Part shown: one piece after another, positions 15,990 to 27,705 of the stretch
How positions within the stretch are numbered: position 1 is the first letter of the stretch
Layout of the letters: every line of letters starts with the position of its first letter
Source of the DNA: Chloroflexota bacterium
GTDB taxonomy: Bacteria; Chloroflexota; Dormibacteria; CF-121
Assembly: GCA_005881715.1 (NCBI GenBank)
Contig: VBEE01000055.1
Coordinates: 46,661-89,931, forward strand
DNA: 43,271 nucleotides
Direction of reading: 5' to 3'
The notes under the pieces: generated by a model
The model's database searches: none
Told to the model about the DNA's origin: nothing
What the model saw: the letters and a program-made list of their open reading frames with translations, nothing else
Position numbers and translations under genes: made by a program

Positions 15990-16574
15990 GTGGCGCAACG
16001 TGCTGAGTCGCGACCGGCGGCCGGCGAAGAGGCCGATTACCGAACCCAGCTGGCTCGCTATCCACGCCTGTCCAACGACGAGGAGCGGCGCCTGCTCAAC
16101 ACGCAGGGCCCTGCCCGCGACGCCGCGAATCGCAGACTGATCGAGCACAACCTCTATCTCGTTCTGGAGGCCGCCCAGGCTCGCAAGAAACGCGGCGTCG
16201 CCTTCGGCGACCTGTTCCAGGAAGGGACGGTGGGACTGATCTCCGCAGTGGAGCATTACAAGCCGGGTGACGGCGCCTTCCATGCGCGGCTGGTGCACGC
16301 CATCGCCGCCACCATGGATGATGTGCTGGCGCAGACGGAAGAGGCGCAGCGCAATGACGAGGCTTTCGTGGTCGCCTGCCGCCTGCTCGAATCGGCGCAG
16401 CGGCTGCTCTCGGGCCGGTTGGGGCGCCCGGCAACACCCGCCGAGCTCGCCAAGCTCTTGCAGTGGGAGGAGGCTCGCGTCAATGTCATCCTCGGGATGC
16501 TCGGTGAGGCGCGCGATCTGAACGACCAGGAGCTCCTCGACTACATCGACGACCTTGACGACCACGAGGCCTGA
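15990..16574 (+). CDS. Sigma-70-like protein with regions 1.2, 2 and 3 but no region 4
   Basis: The 194-residue protein aligns by eye with group 1/2 sigma factors: LSNDEERRLL (27-36, region 1.2), ANRRLIEHNLYLVLEAA (46-62, region 2.1), GVAFGDLFQEGTVGLISAVEHY (69-90, region 2.2, the core-RNAP contact), then SGRLGRPATPAELAKLLQWEEARVNVIL (141-168, region 3.1) and an acidic end YIDDLDDHEA (region 3.2-like). The aromatic -10-melting segment, typically STYATWWIRQAI, is replaced by FHARLVHAIAATMDD, and the protein stops where region 4 should begin. It may be a divergent regulator or competitor of sigma rather than an initiator; that is inference. The stop is 3 or 9 bases before gcvT, so it heads the gcv operon. 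Confidence 0.8.
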   Translation: MAQRAESRPAAGEEADYRTQLARYPRLSNDEERRLLNTQGPARDAANRRLIEHNLYLVLEAAQARKKRGVAFGDLFQEGTVGLISAVEHYKPGDGAFHARLVHAIAATMDDVLAQTEEAQRNDEAFVVACRLLESAQRLLSGRLGRPATPAELAKLLQWEEARVNVILGMLGEARDLNDQELLDYIDDLDDHEA

Positions 16575-16577
16575 CGT

Positions 16578-17666
16578 TTGGTCGTGACCGCCGAGCGGAC
16601 ACCGCTGTATGACGAACACGTCCGCCTCGGCGCCCAGATCACGAACTTCGGTGGCTGGCTCATGCCGCTGCAGTACACCAGCATCCGCGAGGAGCATCGA
16701 GCCGTCCGCGAAGCCGTCGGTCTGTTTGACCTGTCTCACATGGGGGAGATCCGTCTCAAGGATGATGCCGCCGCGCAACGCCTCCTCACCCGCGACCTGA
16801 CGCCGTTGCGGACCGGCCGGGTCCAGTACGCCCTGCTGTGCAATGACGACGGCGGCATCAACGACGACGTCCTCGTCTATGCGGTGCCGGAGGGTGGCTA
16901 TCTACTGGTCGTCAATGCCGGCAATCAGGACAGCGACTTCGACTGGATCCGCTCGCATACTCCGGACGGCGCGGTCTTCAACGTCGGGCGGGAGTGGGCG
17001 CTGATTGGTGTGCAGGGGCCAGGCGCGGTCGCCCTGGTGCAACGCGTGACCTCATCAGCGCTTGGCGGTGTGAAGTACTACGCCTTCATCGAGGGCCGGG
17101 TGGCGGACGTGGCTTGCCTGATTTCGAGGACCGGCTATACGGGCGAAGACGGGTTCGAGCTATTCTGCGGAAACGATGACGCCGGCCGGCTCTGGCGGGC
17201 GCTGCTCGAGGAAGGCCAGGCCGACGGCATCCGTCCGGCAGGCCTCGGGGCCCGCGACACGCTCCGCCTGGAAGCGGGAATGCGGCTTTACGGGAACGAC
17301 ATGGACGACAAGACCAATCCGCTCGAAGCAGGCCTGGAGTGGACGCTGAGCCTCGACAAGGACTTCATCGGTCGGGACGCCATCGTAGAGGCGCGCCAGC
17401 GGGGTCTCGACCGGAGGCTGGTGGGTCTGAAGATGCTCGATCGAAATATTCCGCGGCATGGCTATCGGGTGTTGCGGGATGGGCAACCGGTTGGGGTGGT
17501 CAGCTCGGGAAACGTCTCCTTCACGCTCGGCTACAACATTGCGATGGCCTATGTGCTTCCTGCGCTTACGGAGCCACAAACGCGGCTCGACATCGACGTC
17601 CGCGGGAGGGCTTCGCCGGCGGAAGTGGTTTCCCTCCCCTTCTACAAACGCCCTCATCCCAAATGA
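16578..17666 (+). CDS. gcvT: Glycine cleavage system T protein (aminomethyltransferase)
   Basis: GcvT takes the aminomethyl group from the lipoyl arm of GcvH, releases ammonia and makes 5,10-methylene-tetrahydrofolate. The 362-residue product begins with [26 protein letters not shown], continues with [17 protein letters not shown] and has the [19 protein letters not shown] segment near two-thirds, all family hallmarks. The start is TTG 16578 or GTG 16584, 3 or 9 bases after the sigma-like gene. gcvH follows after 16 bases. Length is normal. Confidence 0.95.
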   Translation: MVVTAERTPLYDEHVRLGAQITNFGGWLMPLQYTSIREEHRAVREAVGLFDLSHMGEIRLKDDAAAQRLLTRDLTPLRTGRVQYALLCNDDGGINDDVLVYAVPEGGYLLVVNAGNQDSDFDWIRSHTPDGAVFNVGREWALIGVQGPGAVALVQRVTSSALGGVKYYAFIEGRVADVACLISRTGYTGEDGFELFCGNDDAGRLWRALLEEGQADGIRPAGLGARDTLRLEAGMRLYGNDMDDKTNPLEAGLEWTLSLDKDFIGRDAIVEARQRGLDRRLVGLKMLDRNIPRHGYRVLRDGQPVGVVSSGNVSFTLGYNIAMAYVLPALTEPQTRLDIDVRGRASPAEVVSLPFYKRPHPK

Positions 17667-17682
17667 CACAAAGGGGGAAGCC

Positions 17683-18069
17683 ATGCCAGACCTGAGCGGG
17701 ATGCGATTCAGCGAGAGCCACGAGTGGGTCAAGCGGGACGGTGAGACAGCAATCGTGGGGATCACCGAGTACGCCCAGTCCCAGCTGGGCGACGTCATCT
17801 ACCTCGAGCTGCCGACGGTCGGCCAGCAGCTTGATGCCGGTGGCCGGTTGGGCGTCATCGAATCCGTCAAGGCGGCATCCGATCTCTACAGCCCGGTCGG
17901 CGGCGAGGTTGCCGATATCAATCAGGAATTGAAGGACCATCCCGAGTACGTCAATCAGGATCCGTACGGCAAAGGCTGGATCATCAAGCTCCGGGCGATC
18001 AAGGACAACCCGAAACTGCTCGACCAAAAGGCCTACGACGACTTCGTGAAGGGTAAGTCCCCCTCGTGA
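17683..18069 (+). CDS. gcvH: Glycine cleavage system H protein
   Basis: The lipoyl carrier shuttles the methylamine group between the P, T and L proteins. The 128-residue product has FSESHEWVKRDGETAIVGIT at the start and GVIESVKAASDLYSPVGGEV, with K63 as the lipoylated lysine. ATG 17683 has AAGGGGGAAG just upstream. Length is normal. gcvPA follows after four bases. Confidence 0.97.
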   Translation: MPDLSGMRFSESHEWVKRDGETAIVGITEYAQSQLGDVIYLELPTVGQQLDAGGRLGVIESVKAASDLYSPVGGEVADINQELKDHPEYVNQDPYGKGWIIKLRAIKDNPKLLDQKAYDDFVKGKSPS

Positions 18070-18073
18070 CCGG

Positions 18074-19405
18074 TTGACCTACCTTCCGAACGCCGAAAAG
18101 GACCGGGCCGAGATGCTCAAGGCACTCGAGCTCGAGAACGTCGATGGCCTCTTCAGCCACCTTCCGGAGCGCCTGCGACTTGACCGCGTCGACTTGCCGG
18201 AGCCGCTGTCGGAGGTCGAGCTGGTTCAGTACTTCCGCGAGCTGGGCCGGCTGAATCACCGCATCCCGCCGTCACACAGTTTCCTTGGCGCGGGCGCATC
18301 CCGCCGTTTCAGTCCGGCCATCGTGAACCAGGTGATCTCGCGGCCCGATTTCTACACCACCTATACGCCCTACCAGGCTGAGGCCAGCCAGGGAACGCTG
18401 CAGGCGACCTATGAATTTCAAACCATGATCACGCTGCTGACCGGACTCGATGTGGCCAACGCCTCGTTGTATGACGGGGCGACCTCGCTGGCGGAAGCAA
18501 CCGCGATGGCGGTGGCGCACACGAATCGGCAGAACGTTGTCGTGGCGGGCGCGCTTCATCCGGAGTACGCACAGGTGCTGCAGACCTACTCGGAGGCGCA
18601 GAACTACGAGGTCCTCCGGGTCGCACCCGGCGTGGATGGCCGTGTCGATCCGGAAAAGCTGGAACAAACGGTCAACGCGACCACCGCGGCCGTCATCCTC
18701 CAGCAGCCGAATTTCTTCGGCGTACTGGAGGATCCCCAGCCCATCAGTGACCTGGCCCATCGGTCGGGGGCCCTGCTGATCGCCTGCGTCGATCCGATGT
18801 CACTGGGGCTGCTGGCGGCCCCGGGGGACTATGGCGCCGACCTGGCCGTGGGCGATGGACAGCCGCTGGGACTGCCGCTGTCGTTTGGCGGTCCGTATCT
18901 CGGATTCATCGCCTGTAGGGAGCCACTGCTGCGGCGCATGCCCGGCCGGCTGGTGGGCGCCACCGTTGACGGAGAGGGTCGGCGCGGATACGTCCTGACC
19001 CTGCAGGCGCGCGAGCAGCATATCCGGCGCGAGCATGCCACCTCGAACATCACCACGAACCACGCCCTGATGGCTCTGGCCGCCACCGTTTACCTGGCCC
19101 ACATGGGAGGTGCCGGCTTGAAGCAACTGGCGGAGCTCAGTGCCCAGCGAGCCCACTACCTGGCGGGTCAGCTGGTGGAGCGCAATGCGTACCGGCTGGC
19201 ATTCGCGGCCCCGTTTCTGTGGGAGTTCGTGCTGCGCACACCATATCCGGCGGAGCAGACGCAGAGCTTCATGCTCGAGCGGGGTGTGCTCGCGGGCCTG
19301 CCGTTGGGCCGGTTTTTCCCGGAGCTGTCGAATGCTTTGCTGGTTTCCGTTACCGAGCTCAACCATCCACGAGCCATCGAGCAGTACCTCGAGGCGCTCG
19401 CGTGA
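18074..19405 (+). CDS. gcvPA: Glycine dehydrogenase (decarboxylating) subunit 1
   Basis: This is the N-terminal half of the P protein, which as an alpha2beta2 complex with GcvPB decarboxylates glycine. The 443-residue product begins TTG 18074 with TYLPNAEKDRAEMLKAL and contains RLNHRIPPSHSFLGAGASRRF, YTPYQAEASQGTLQATYEFQ and GLDVANASLYDGATSLAEA, typical of this subunit. It carries no PLP lysine; that lies in GcvPB. The split arrangement is typical of Firmicutes, Chloroflexota and archaea, not of Proteobacteria. Its stop overlaps the gcvPB start as GTGA. Confidence 0.95.
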   Translation: MTYLPNAEKDRAEMLKALELENVDGLFSHLPERLRLDRVDLPEPLSEVELVQYFRELGRLNHRIPPSHSFLGAGASRRFSPAIVNQVISRPDFYTTYTPYQAEASQGTLQATYEFQTMITLLTGLDVANASLYDGATSLAEATAMAVAHTNRQNVVVAGALHPEYAQVLQTYSEAQNYEVLRVAPGVDGRVDPEKLEQTVNATTAAVILQQPNFFGVLEDPQPISDLAHRSGALLIACVDPMSLGLLAAPGDYGADLAVGDGQPLGLPLSFGGPYLGFIACREPLLRRMPGRLVGATVDGEGRRGYVLTLQAREQHIRREHATSNITTNHALMALAATVYLAHMGGAGLKQLAELSAQRAHYLAGQLVERNAYRLAFAAPFLWEFVLRTPYPAEQTQSFMLERGVLAGLPLGRFFPELSNALLVSVTELNHPRAIEQYLEALA

Positions 19406-20904
19406 GCGAGCCCCTGCTCTTCGAGCTCGGGAGCCAGGACCGACCAAGCCCCCGGCTGCCGGCGCCGGGCGTCACCGTTCGGCCGATCGATGAGCTCGTT
19501 CCGGCCGGCTTGATCCGGACGTCATCCTTACCAATTGCCTCCTTGAGCGAGCCGGAGGTGGCGCGCCACTTCGGCCGGTTGGGACGGCTCAACTTCAACC
19601 TGCACCAGGGTCTCTATCCGCTGGGTTCCTGCACGATGAAATACAACCCGGCCGTCAACGAGGCACTGGCACGGCTCGATGATTTCGCCGACTTGCATCC
19701 GTACCACCCGCCGGCGCGCGCGCAGGGCGCGCTGCGCCTCATGTGGGAGTTGGAGCGGGCGCTGCTCGCCCTGACCGCGATGGAGCGCATGAGCCTGCAG
19801 CCGGCTGCGGGTGCGCATGGCGAGTGGACCGGCCTGCGCATGATCCAGGCCTACCACCGCAGCCGCGGCGAGAGTCGTGATGAGGTGCTGGTCCCCGACA
19901 GCGCGCATGGGACGAACCCGGCCAGCGCCGCGCTCTCACGCCTGAAGACGGTGACCATCAAGTCCGGACCGGACGGTCTTGTTCAGCTCGACGACCTGAA
20001 GAGCAAATTGTCGCCCCGGGTGGCCGCGGTGATGCTAACGAATCCCAACACCGTCGGTCTGTTCGAAAAGGACATTCTCGAGATCGCGCGACTTTCGCAT
20101 GAGCAAGGGGTGCAGGTCTATTACGATGGCGCCAACCTCAACGCGCTGGTGGGGGTTGCGCGGCCGGGCGACATGGGCTTCGACGTGGTCCATCTCAACC
20201 TGCACAAGACCTTCTCTACTCCGCATGGCGGCGGCGGCCCGGGCGCGGGACCGGTTGGCGTGAAGTCTCATCTGGTTCCGTTCCTGCCCATCCCGACGGT
20301 GGAGCGCACCGACGAAGGCTTTCGTTTCGAGTACGACCGCCCGCAGTCGATCGGGAAAGTCCGTTCCTTTTATGGCAATTTCGGGATGCTGGTCCGCGCC
20401 TACGCCTACATTCGAACCTACGGCAACACGATCAGCGAGGTCGCCCAGAACGCAGTGCTCAACGCGAGCTATCTGCGGCAGCACCTCCGTCGTTCCTTCG
20501 AGGATGCGTTCAGTGGCCCGTCCCTGCATGAATTCGTGCTAACCGCGAAGAAGGCAAAGGCCCAGGGGGTGTCGGCGAAGGACATTGCCAAGCGGCTGAT
20601 CGACCTCGGCTTTCACCCCCCGACTGTGTACTTTCCGTTGATCGTTCCCGAAGCCCTCATGATCGAGCCCACCGAAACCGAATCGAAGGCCACCCTCGAC
20701 GCCTTTGTCAGGGCGATGGAGCAGATCGTCGAGGAGATCGCCCATGATCCGGAGATCGTCAGGACCGCGCCGCACGATGCGCCGGTGGGACGGCTTGACG
20801 AGGTCCGAGCGGCGCGCCAGCTGGACCTGCGCTGGCGGCCAAAAGCCACCGAAACCGCTCTCGTTGCCGCTTCAAGACCGGCACCGAAAACCGCGCCACG
20901 TTAG
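19402..20904 (+). CDS. gcvPB: Glycine dehydrogenase (decarboxylating) subunit 2
   Basis: The catalytic, PLP-binding half of the glycine decarboxylase. From GTG 19402, which overlaps the gcvPA stop by 4 bases, it has 500 residues. It contains GLYPLGSCTMKYNPAVNE near residue 70, SAHGTNPASAA, and HLNLHKTFSTPHGGGGPG, where the lysine should carry PLP. The frame is open further upstream inside gcvPA but only the GTGA overlap makes sense. The gene ends the operon; 55 bases with a TATAAT box separate it from gyrB. No lipoamide dehydrogenase gene is present in the window. Confidence 0.96.
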   Translation: MSEPLLFELGSQDRPSPRLPAPGVTVRPIDELVPAGLIRTSSLPIASLSEPEVARHFGRLGRLNFNLHQGLYPLGSCTMKYNPAVNEALARLDDFADLHPYHPPARAQGALRLMWELERALLALTAMERMSLQPAAGAHGEWTGLRMIQAYHRSRGESRDEVLVPDSAHGTNPASAALSRLKTVTIKSGPDGLVQLDDLKSKLSPRVAAVMLTNPNTVGLFEKDILEIARLSHEQGVQVYYDGANLNALVGVARPGDMGFDVVHLNLHKTFSTPHGGGGPGAGPVGVKSHLVPFLPIPTVERTDEGFRFEYDRPQSIGKVRSFYGNFGMLVRAYAYIRTYGNTISEVAQNAVLNASYLRQHLRRSFEDAFSGPSLHEFVLTAKKAKAQGVSAKDIAKRLIDLGFHPPTVYFPLIVPEALMIEPTETESKATLDAFVRAMEQIVEEIAHDPEIVRTAPHDAPVGRLDEVRAARQLDLRWRPKATETALVAASRPAPKTAPR

Positions 20905-20917
20905 GCGCCGGCAATAG

Positions 20918-22873
<1,956 letters not shown>

Positions 22874-22899
22874 TCGCTTCCCTCGCTGGTCAGTCCGCA

Positions 22900-23940
22900 A
22901 TGAAAATCGCGCTTGATGCGATGGGCGGTGATTTCGCCCCCGAGCAGATCGTGGCGGGCGGCGTCCAGGCGCATCGCGAGCTGGGCGTGGACGTCATCTT
23001 CGTCGGTGTCAAGGATCGGGTCGACGCGGCGCTGGCCGCCTCTGGCGCCGGAAAATGGGCCCAGATCGAAGACGCGCCGGAGGTGATCGCCATGGACGAG
23101 CATCCGGCGCAAGCGGTTCGCGGCAAGAAGGCGTCCTCGATCGTCCGCGGCATCCAGATGGTGGAGGACGGGCGGGCCAACGGTTTCGTCAGCGCCGGCA
23201 ACAGCGGGGCGGTAATGGCGGCGGCACTCTTCGGCCTGCACCGCATCGCCGGCATCGACCGGCCGGCGATCGGGTCCATCATCCCCGCCGCCGGCGGAAA
23301 GAACTGCTTCCTCCTCGATGTCGGGGCAAACACGGATGCCAAGCCGGAGCACCTGCTGCAGTACGCGGTGATGGGCGGGATCTACGCCGAGAAGCTGATG
23401 GGCGTCGCGAGCCCGCGAGTGGCTCAGCTCAGTAACGGCGAAGAGGCGGGCAAGGGCAACCAGCTCGTCCAGGCGGCGGAGCGCCTGCTGCGGGTCCAGC
23501 CCGGGATCAACTTCATCGGTAACGTCGAAGGCAAGGATATTTTCCGAGGCAAGGCGGACGTCGTTGTCACCGACGGCTTCAGCGGCAACGTTCTGATCAA
23601 GACCGCGGAAGGCGTCGCGGAGTTTGTCTTCCAGAGCGTCCGTGATGCGGTACAGGGCGACCCGCTGGCCAGCCTGGGTGGTCTGCTCATCCGCCCCAAG
23701 CTGCGGGCCGTCCGGCGTCGGGCCGACTGGAGGGAGTTCGGCGGCGCGCTCCTGCTGGGCGTCAACGGCGTGGCGGTGATCGCCCACGGTCGCTCAGATG
23801 CACGGGCGATCTACAACGCGGTCCGCGTGGCGCGCGACGCCGTCGACCAGAAGGTGGTTCCGACGATCGCGGCAGCGGTCCCATCCATGACGGTCCAGCC
23901 GCAACCATCGGCGCCTAAATCTGCACCTTTCGTAACATGA
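22900..23940 (+). CDS. plsX: Phosphate acyltransferase PlsX
   Basis: PlsX converts acyl-ACP to acyl-phosphate for phospholipid synthesis by PlsY. The 346-residue protein starts MKIALDAMGGDFAPEQIVAG and carries SAGNSGAVMAAALFGLHRI, CFLLDVGANTDAKPEHL and DVVVTDGFSGNVLIKTAEGV, family hallmarks. The last 25 residues are a Pro/Ser-rich tail. It lies between gyrB and fabF; fabF begins 4 bases after its stop, so the two are coupled. Its place between gyrB and gyrA is unusual. Confidence 0.95.
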   Translation: MKIALDAMGGDFAPEQIVAGGVQAHRELGVDVIFVGVKDRVDAALAASGAGKWAQIEDAPEVIAMDEHPAQAVRGKKASSIVRGIQMVEDGRANGFVSAGNSGAVMAAALFGLHRIAGIDRPAIGSIIPAAGGKNCFLLDVGANTDAKPEHLLQYAVMGGIYAEKLMGVASPRVAQLSNGEEAGKGNQLVQAAERLLRVQPGINFIGNVEGKDIFRGKADVVVTDGFSGNVLIKTAEGVAEFVFQSVRDAVQGDPLASLGGLLIRPKLRAVRRRADWREFGGALLLGVNGVAVIAHGRSDARAIYNAVRVARDAVDQKVVPTIAAAVPSMTVQPQPSAPKSAPFVT

Positions 23941-23944
23941 CGGC

Positions 23945-25219
23945 ATGGGAGGCAATGGGGTTCGTCCCGAGCACCGCGTGGTCGTCACCGGCATGGGCGT
24001 GCTGGCACCGAACGGGAACAACCTTGCCGAGTTCTGGGACAGCTTGATCGAGGGGCGGTCCGGACTGGGGATTGCGACCTCGTTCGACGTCTCGGACCTG
24101 CCAGTGAAGACGGTCGCCGAGCTAAAGAATTTCGATCCGCGCAACTACATGGATTTCAAAGAAGCCAAGCGGATGGCCCGCTTCAGCCAGGTCGGCGTGG
24201 CCGCGGCCAAGATGGCCATCGATCAGTCGGGCCTGGAGCTGGTGAAAGAGGACCGGACTCGCATCGGCTGCGAGCTGGGCACCGGAATTGGCGGCTTCAA
24301 GGAGATCTCGGAAGAGATCGAAGCGTTCGCCCTCCGCGGGGAGCGCGGCCCGGACCGCATCTCACCATTCTTCGTGCCGCGGGTGATTCCCAACATGGCC
24401 TCCTGCCAGATCGCGATCCAGTTCGGCCTGGAGGGCCCGAACAACACCGACACCACCGCGTGCGCCGCATCCACCCAGGCACTGGGCAACGCCTACCGGG
24501 TGCTTCAGCGTGGGGATGCCGACGTGATGCTCGCCGGCGGCGCCGAGGCGAATCTCTGTCGCTTCGGGCTGGCCTCGTTCGCTGCCATGAAGGTGCTCTC
24601 CACCTACTCAGAGGATCCGACCAAGGCCAGCCGGCCGTTCGACGCGCAGCGCGACGGGTTCGTCCCCGGTGAGGGGGCCGGCATGCTGGTGCTCGAGACG
24701 CTCGAGCACGCCCAGGGCCGCGCGGCGGAGATCTATGGCGAGATCATCGGGTTCGCCGTGACCGACGACGCCTTTCACATCGTGATGCCGGAAGAGGATG
24801 GGGATGGTCCCGCCCGCGCCATGGCAAAAGCGCTCGAGGATGCCCACATCGGTCCCCAGGAGGTCGACTACATCAACGCCCACGGGACCTCGACCCAGCT
24901 CAACGATAAATCCGAAACCGCGGCGATCAAGCGGGTCATGCGCGATCGTGCGAAGCAGATCCCCATCTCGAGCACAAAGTCGATGATCGGGCACCTCCTG
25001 GGTGCGGCCGGAGCCGTCGAGGCGATCGCGTCGATCCTCTGCATCAATCACGGCATCGTCCACCCGACGATCAACCTGGAGCACCCGGACCCGGAGTGCG
25101 ACCTGGACTACGTGCCGAATGAACCACGCCGCCACCAGATCAAGGTCGCGATGTCCAACTCATTCGGGTTTGGTGGCCAGAACGCCTGCATCGTCCTCAA
25201 ACGCTTTGACAACAACTAA
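23945..25219 (+). CDS. fabF: 3-oxoacyl-ACP synthase II (KAS II)
   Basis: FabF condenses malonyl-ACP with acyl-ACP in fatty-acid elongation. The 424-residue thiolase-fold enzyme has the catalytic triad C173 (TTACAASTQ), H313 (NAHGTSTQLND) and H350 (KSMIGHLLGAAG), and SNSFGFGGQNA near the end. The start is ATG 23945. It follows plsX by 4 bases, and gyrA begins 27 bases after its stop. No acpP or fabD is present in the window. Confidence 0.95.
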   Translation: MGGNGVRPEHRVVVTGMGVLAPNGNNLAEFWDSLIEGRSGLGIATSFDVSDLPVKTVAELKNFDPRNYMDFKEAKRMARFSQVGVAAAKMAIDQSGLELVKEDRTRIGCELGTGIGGFKEISEEIEAFALRGERGPDRISPFFVPRVIPNMASCQIAIQFGLEGPNNTDTTACAASTQALGNAYRVLQRGDADVMLAGGAEANLCRFGLASFAAMKVLSTYSEDPTKASRPFDAQRDGFVPGEGAGMLVLETLEHAQGRAAEIYGEIIGFAVTDDAFHIVMPEEDGDGPARAMAKALEDAHIGPQEVDYINAHGTSTQLNDKSETAAIKRVMRDRAKQIPISSTKSMIGHLLGAAGAVEAIASILCINHGIVHPTINLEHPDPECDLDYVPNEPRRHQIKVAMSNSFGFGGQNACIVLKRFDNN

Positions 25220-25246
25220 GATCCAGTCTTCCTTCACGAGGTCAGC

Positions 25247-27697
25247 ATGGAGCCACTAAACATCGGCACCGTTCTGCCATTGCAGCTCGAGAGCGAGATG
25301 CGCTCGAGCTACATGGACTATGCCATGAGCGTCATCGTCAGCCGGGCGCTGCCGGACGCTCGTGATGGGTTAAAGCCCGTGCATCGCCGCATTTTGTACG
25401 CGATGCAGGAACAGGGGATGACCCCCGGCGCCCGCTACCAGAAGTGTGCCGCGATCATCGGCGAGGTGCTGAAGCACTATCACCCGCACGGCGATAGCTC
25501 CGTCTACGACTCCCTCGTCCGACTGGCGCAGGATTTCTCGCTGCGCTACCCGCTGGTCGACGGTCAGGGCAACTTCGGATCGATTGACGGCGACTCGGCG
25601 GCCGCCTACCGGTACACCGAAGCGCGGCTGGCGCCGATCGCCGCCGAATTGCTGGTCGACCTGGAGAAGAACACCGTCGACTTCGGCGACAACTACTCCG
25701 CGACCCGCCAGGAGCCGCTCGTGCTGCCCGCCCGGCTGCCCAACCTGATGATCAACGGTTCATCGGGGATCGCGGTCGGGATGACGACCAACATTCCCCC
25801 GCATAACCTCGGCGAGGTCTGCGACGCGGAGATCTACCTGATCGATCAACCGGACGCGACCACCGAGGATTTGATGAAGCTGGTGCGGGGCCCGGACTTC
25901 CCGACCGGCGGGATCATCATCGGCCGCGAGGGGATCGCCGCCGCCTATGGCACCGGCCACGGCCGGTTGATCGTCCGTGCCCGCCACACCTTCGAAGAGG
26001 CGAAGAACGGCCGCGAGCGGATCATCATCACCGAGATCCCCTACATGGTCAACAAGGCGACCCTGGTCTCCCGGATCGCCGAGCTGGTTGGTGAGCGCAA
26101 GCTCGAGGGCATCGCCGACCTCAACGATGAGTCCGATCGCCACGGGATGCGGATCGTGATCGAGCTCAAGAAAGACGCGCGGGCGCTCACCGTCCTGAAC
26201 AACCTGTACAAGCACACCGCGTTGCAGACCACTTTTGGCGTGATCTCGCTCGCCCTGGTCGAGGGCCGTCCGGTGGTGCTCAACCTCAAGGCCCTGCTCC
26301 AGCACCACATCGATCACCGGCGCGAAGTCCTGACCCGCCGGACGCGCTACGAGCTGGAGCGCGCCCGAGATCGCGCGCACCTGCTGGAAGGCCTCAAGAT
26401 CGCGCTCGACAACCTCGATGCCGTGATCAAGACGATCCGCGAGTCGCAGGACGAGAAGACGGCGCAGGAGCGCCTGCAGGAACGGTTCAAGCTCTCCGAC
26501 CGGCAATCGAAGGCGATCGTGGACATGCGGCTGGGCCGCCTCACCCGGCTCGAGCGAAACAAAGTCATGGAGGAGTACGAGGAGGTCATCAAACGGATCG
26601 CCTACCTCGAAGATCTCCTCCAGCATGAAGCGAAGATCATGATGCTCATCAAAGACGATCTGGCCGAGCTGAAGAAGAAGTATGGCGACGCTCGCCGGAC
26701 CACCCTCGACTTCCAGGGCTCCGTCGAGCTCAACGAGGAGGATCTGGTACCCAAGGAGGACGTGGTGGTTACGCTGACCCACCGCGGCTACGTCAAGCGC
26801 GTGCCGGCGACGACCTACCGGCCACAGCGGCGAGGTGGTAAGGGCGTGCTCGGAGCGGCCCGGGTGGAGTCAGATTTCGTGGAGCACCTGGCGATCTCCT
26901 CGACTCACTCCGACATGCTCTTCTTCACCAATCACGGATCCGTCTTCCGGTTGCGGGTGCACGAGATCCCCGACGTCAACCGGCAGGCCAAGGGGCTCCC
27001 CGTGGCGAACCTGATCGACATCGATCCTAAAGACAAGATCACGGCCGTCGTTGGCATCACGGATTGGGCTGAGGACCGATACCTGGTGATGGTGACCAAG
27101 CAGGGCACCATCAAGAAGACGCCGGCGCGGCTCTACAGCCAGGTCCGCCGCAACGGCCTGATCGCCATCAACCTGACAGAGGGCGACGAGCTCAACTGGG
27201 TGAAGCTAAGCGCGGGATCCGATGAGCTGATCATCGCCACCACCGACGGCAAGGCCATCCGGTTCAGTGAAAAGCAGGTTCGCCCGATGGGTCGCGATAC
27301 CACCGGGGTGCGCGGGATCACCCTGCGGAAGGACGCCCTGGTCGCCGGCTTCGACATCGTCAGAAAGGGCGCTCACCTGCTGGTCGTCTCGGCCAAGGGC
27401 TACGGCAAGCTGACGCTGCTCGAGGATTATCCCTCGCATTCCCGCGGCGGGCAGGGCGTTTACACCATGGCGATCACTGACCGCACCGGCCCGCTGGTCG
27501 GGATGCGAGTGGTGGTCAATCCCGAAGAGGAACAACTGATCGTCATCTCGGAGGGTGGCCAGGTGATTCGCACCCCGATCGAGAACATTCGGGTAGCCGG
27601 CAGGCAAACCCAGGGCGTGATCATCATGCGCCTGGATGAAGGCGATACGGTGGCCACGATTGCCGGCGTGGGGGGAGCGGAGGAGGCCGAAGAGTAA
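25247..27697 (+). CDS. gyrA: DNA gyrase subunit A
   Basis: GyrA cuts and rejoins DNA in the gyrase tetramer. The 816-residue protein has the catalytic tyrosine Y123 in YRYTEARL, the quinolone-resistance region HGDSSVYDSLVRLAQ with S84 and D88 (the residues of sensitive enzymes), the coiled-coil domain, and a C-terminal beta-pinwheel with an intact GyrA box QRRGGKG, so it should be a true supercoiling gyrase rather than topoisomerase IV. It ends in a short acidic tail. ATG 25247 follows fabF by 27 bases. Confidence 0.97.
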   Translation: MEPLNIGTVLPLQLESEMRSSYMDYAMSVIVSRALPDARDGLKPVHRRILYAMQEQGMTPGARYQKCAAIIGEVLKHYHPHGDSSVYDSLVRLAQDFSLRYPLVDGQGNFGSIDGDSAAAYRYTEARLAPIAAELLVDLEKNTVDFGDNYSATRQEPLVLPARLPNLMINGSSGIAVGMTTNIPPHNLGEVCDAEIYLIDQPDATTEDLMKLVRGPDFPTGGIIIGREGIAAAYGTGHGRLIVRARHTFEEAKNGRERIIITEIPYMVNKATLVSRIAELVGERKLEGIADLNDESDRHGMRIVIELKKDARALTVLNNLYKHTALQTTFGVISLALVEGRPVVLNLKALLQHHIDHRREVLTRRTRYELERARDRAHLLEGLKIALDNLDAVIKTIRESQDEKTAQERLQERFKLSDRQSKAIVDMRLGRLTRLERNKVMEEYEEVIKRIAYLEDLLQHEAKIMMLIKDDLAELKKKYGDARRTTLDFQGSVELNEEDLVPKEDVVVTLTHRGYVKRVPATTYRPQRRGGKGVLGAARVESDFVEHLAISSTHSDMLFFTNHGSVFRLRVHEIPDVNRQAKGLPVANLIDIDPKDKITAVVGITDWAEDRYLVMVTKQGTIKKTPARLYSQVRRNGLIAINLTEGDELNWVKLSAGSDELIIATTDGKAIRFSEKQVRPMGRDTTGVRGITLRKDALVAGFDIVRKGAHLLVVSAKGYGKLTLLEDYPSHSRGGQGVYTMAITDRTGPLVGMRVVVNPEEEQLIVISEGGQVIRTPIENIRVAGRQTQGVIIMRLDEGDTVATIAGVGGAEEAEE

Positions 27698-27705
27698 CCC
27701 TCCCA

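Noticed and set aside
14233-16140. Plus-strand frames of 292 and 340 codons
   Set aside because: They lie opposite slipin and NfeD, whose domains are unambiguous; the plus-strand products are compositionally biased and motif-free.
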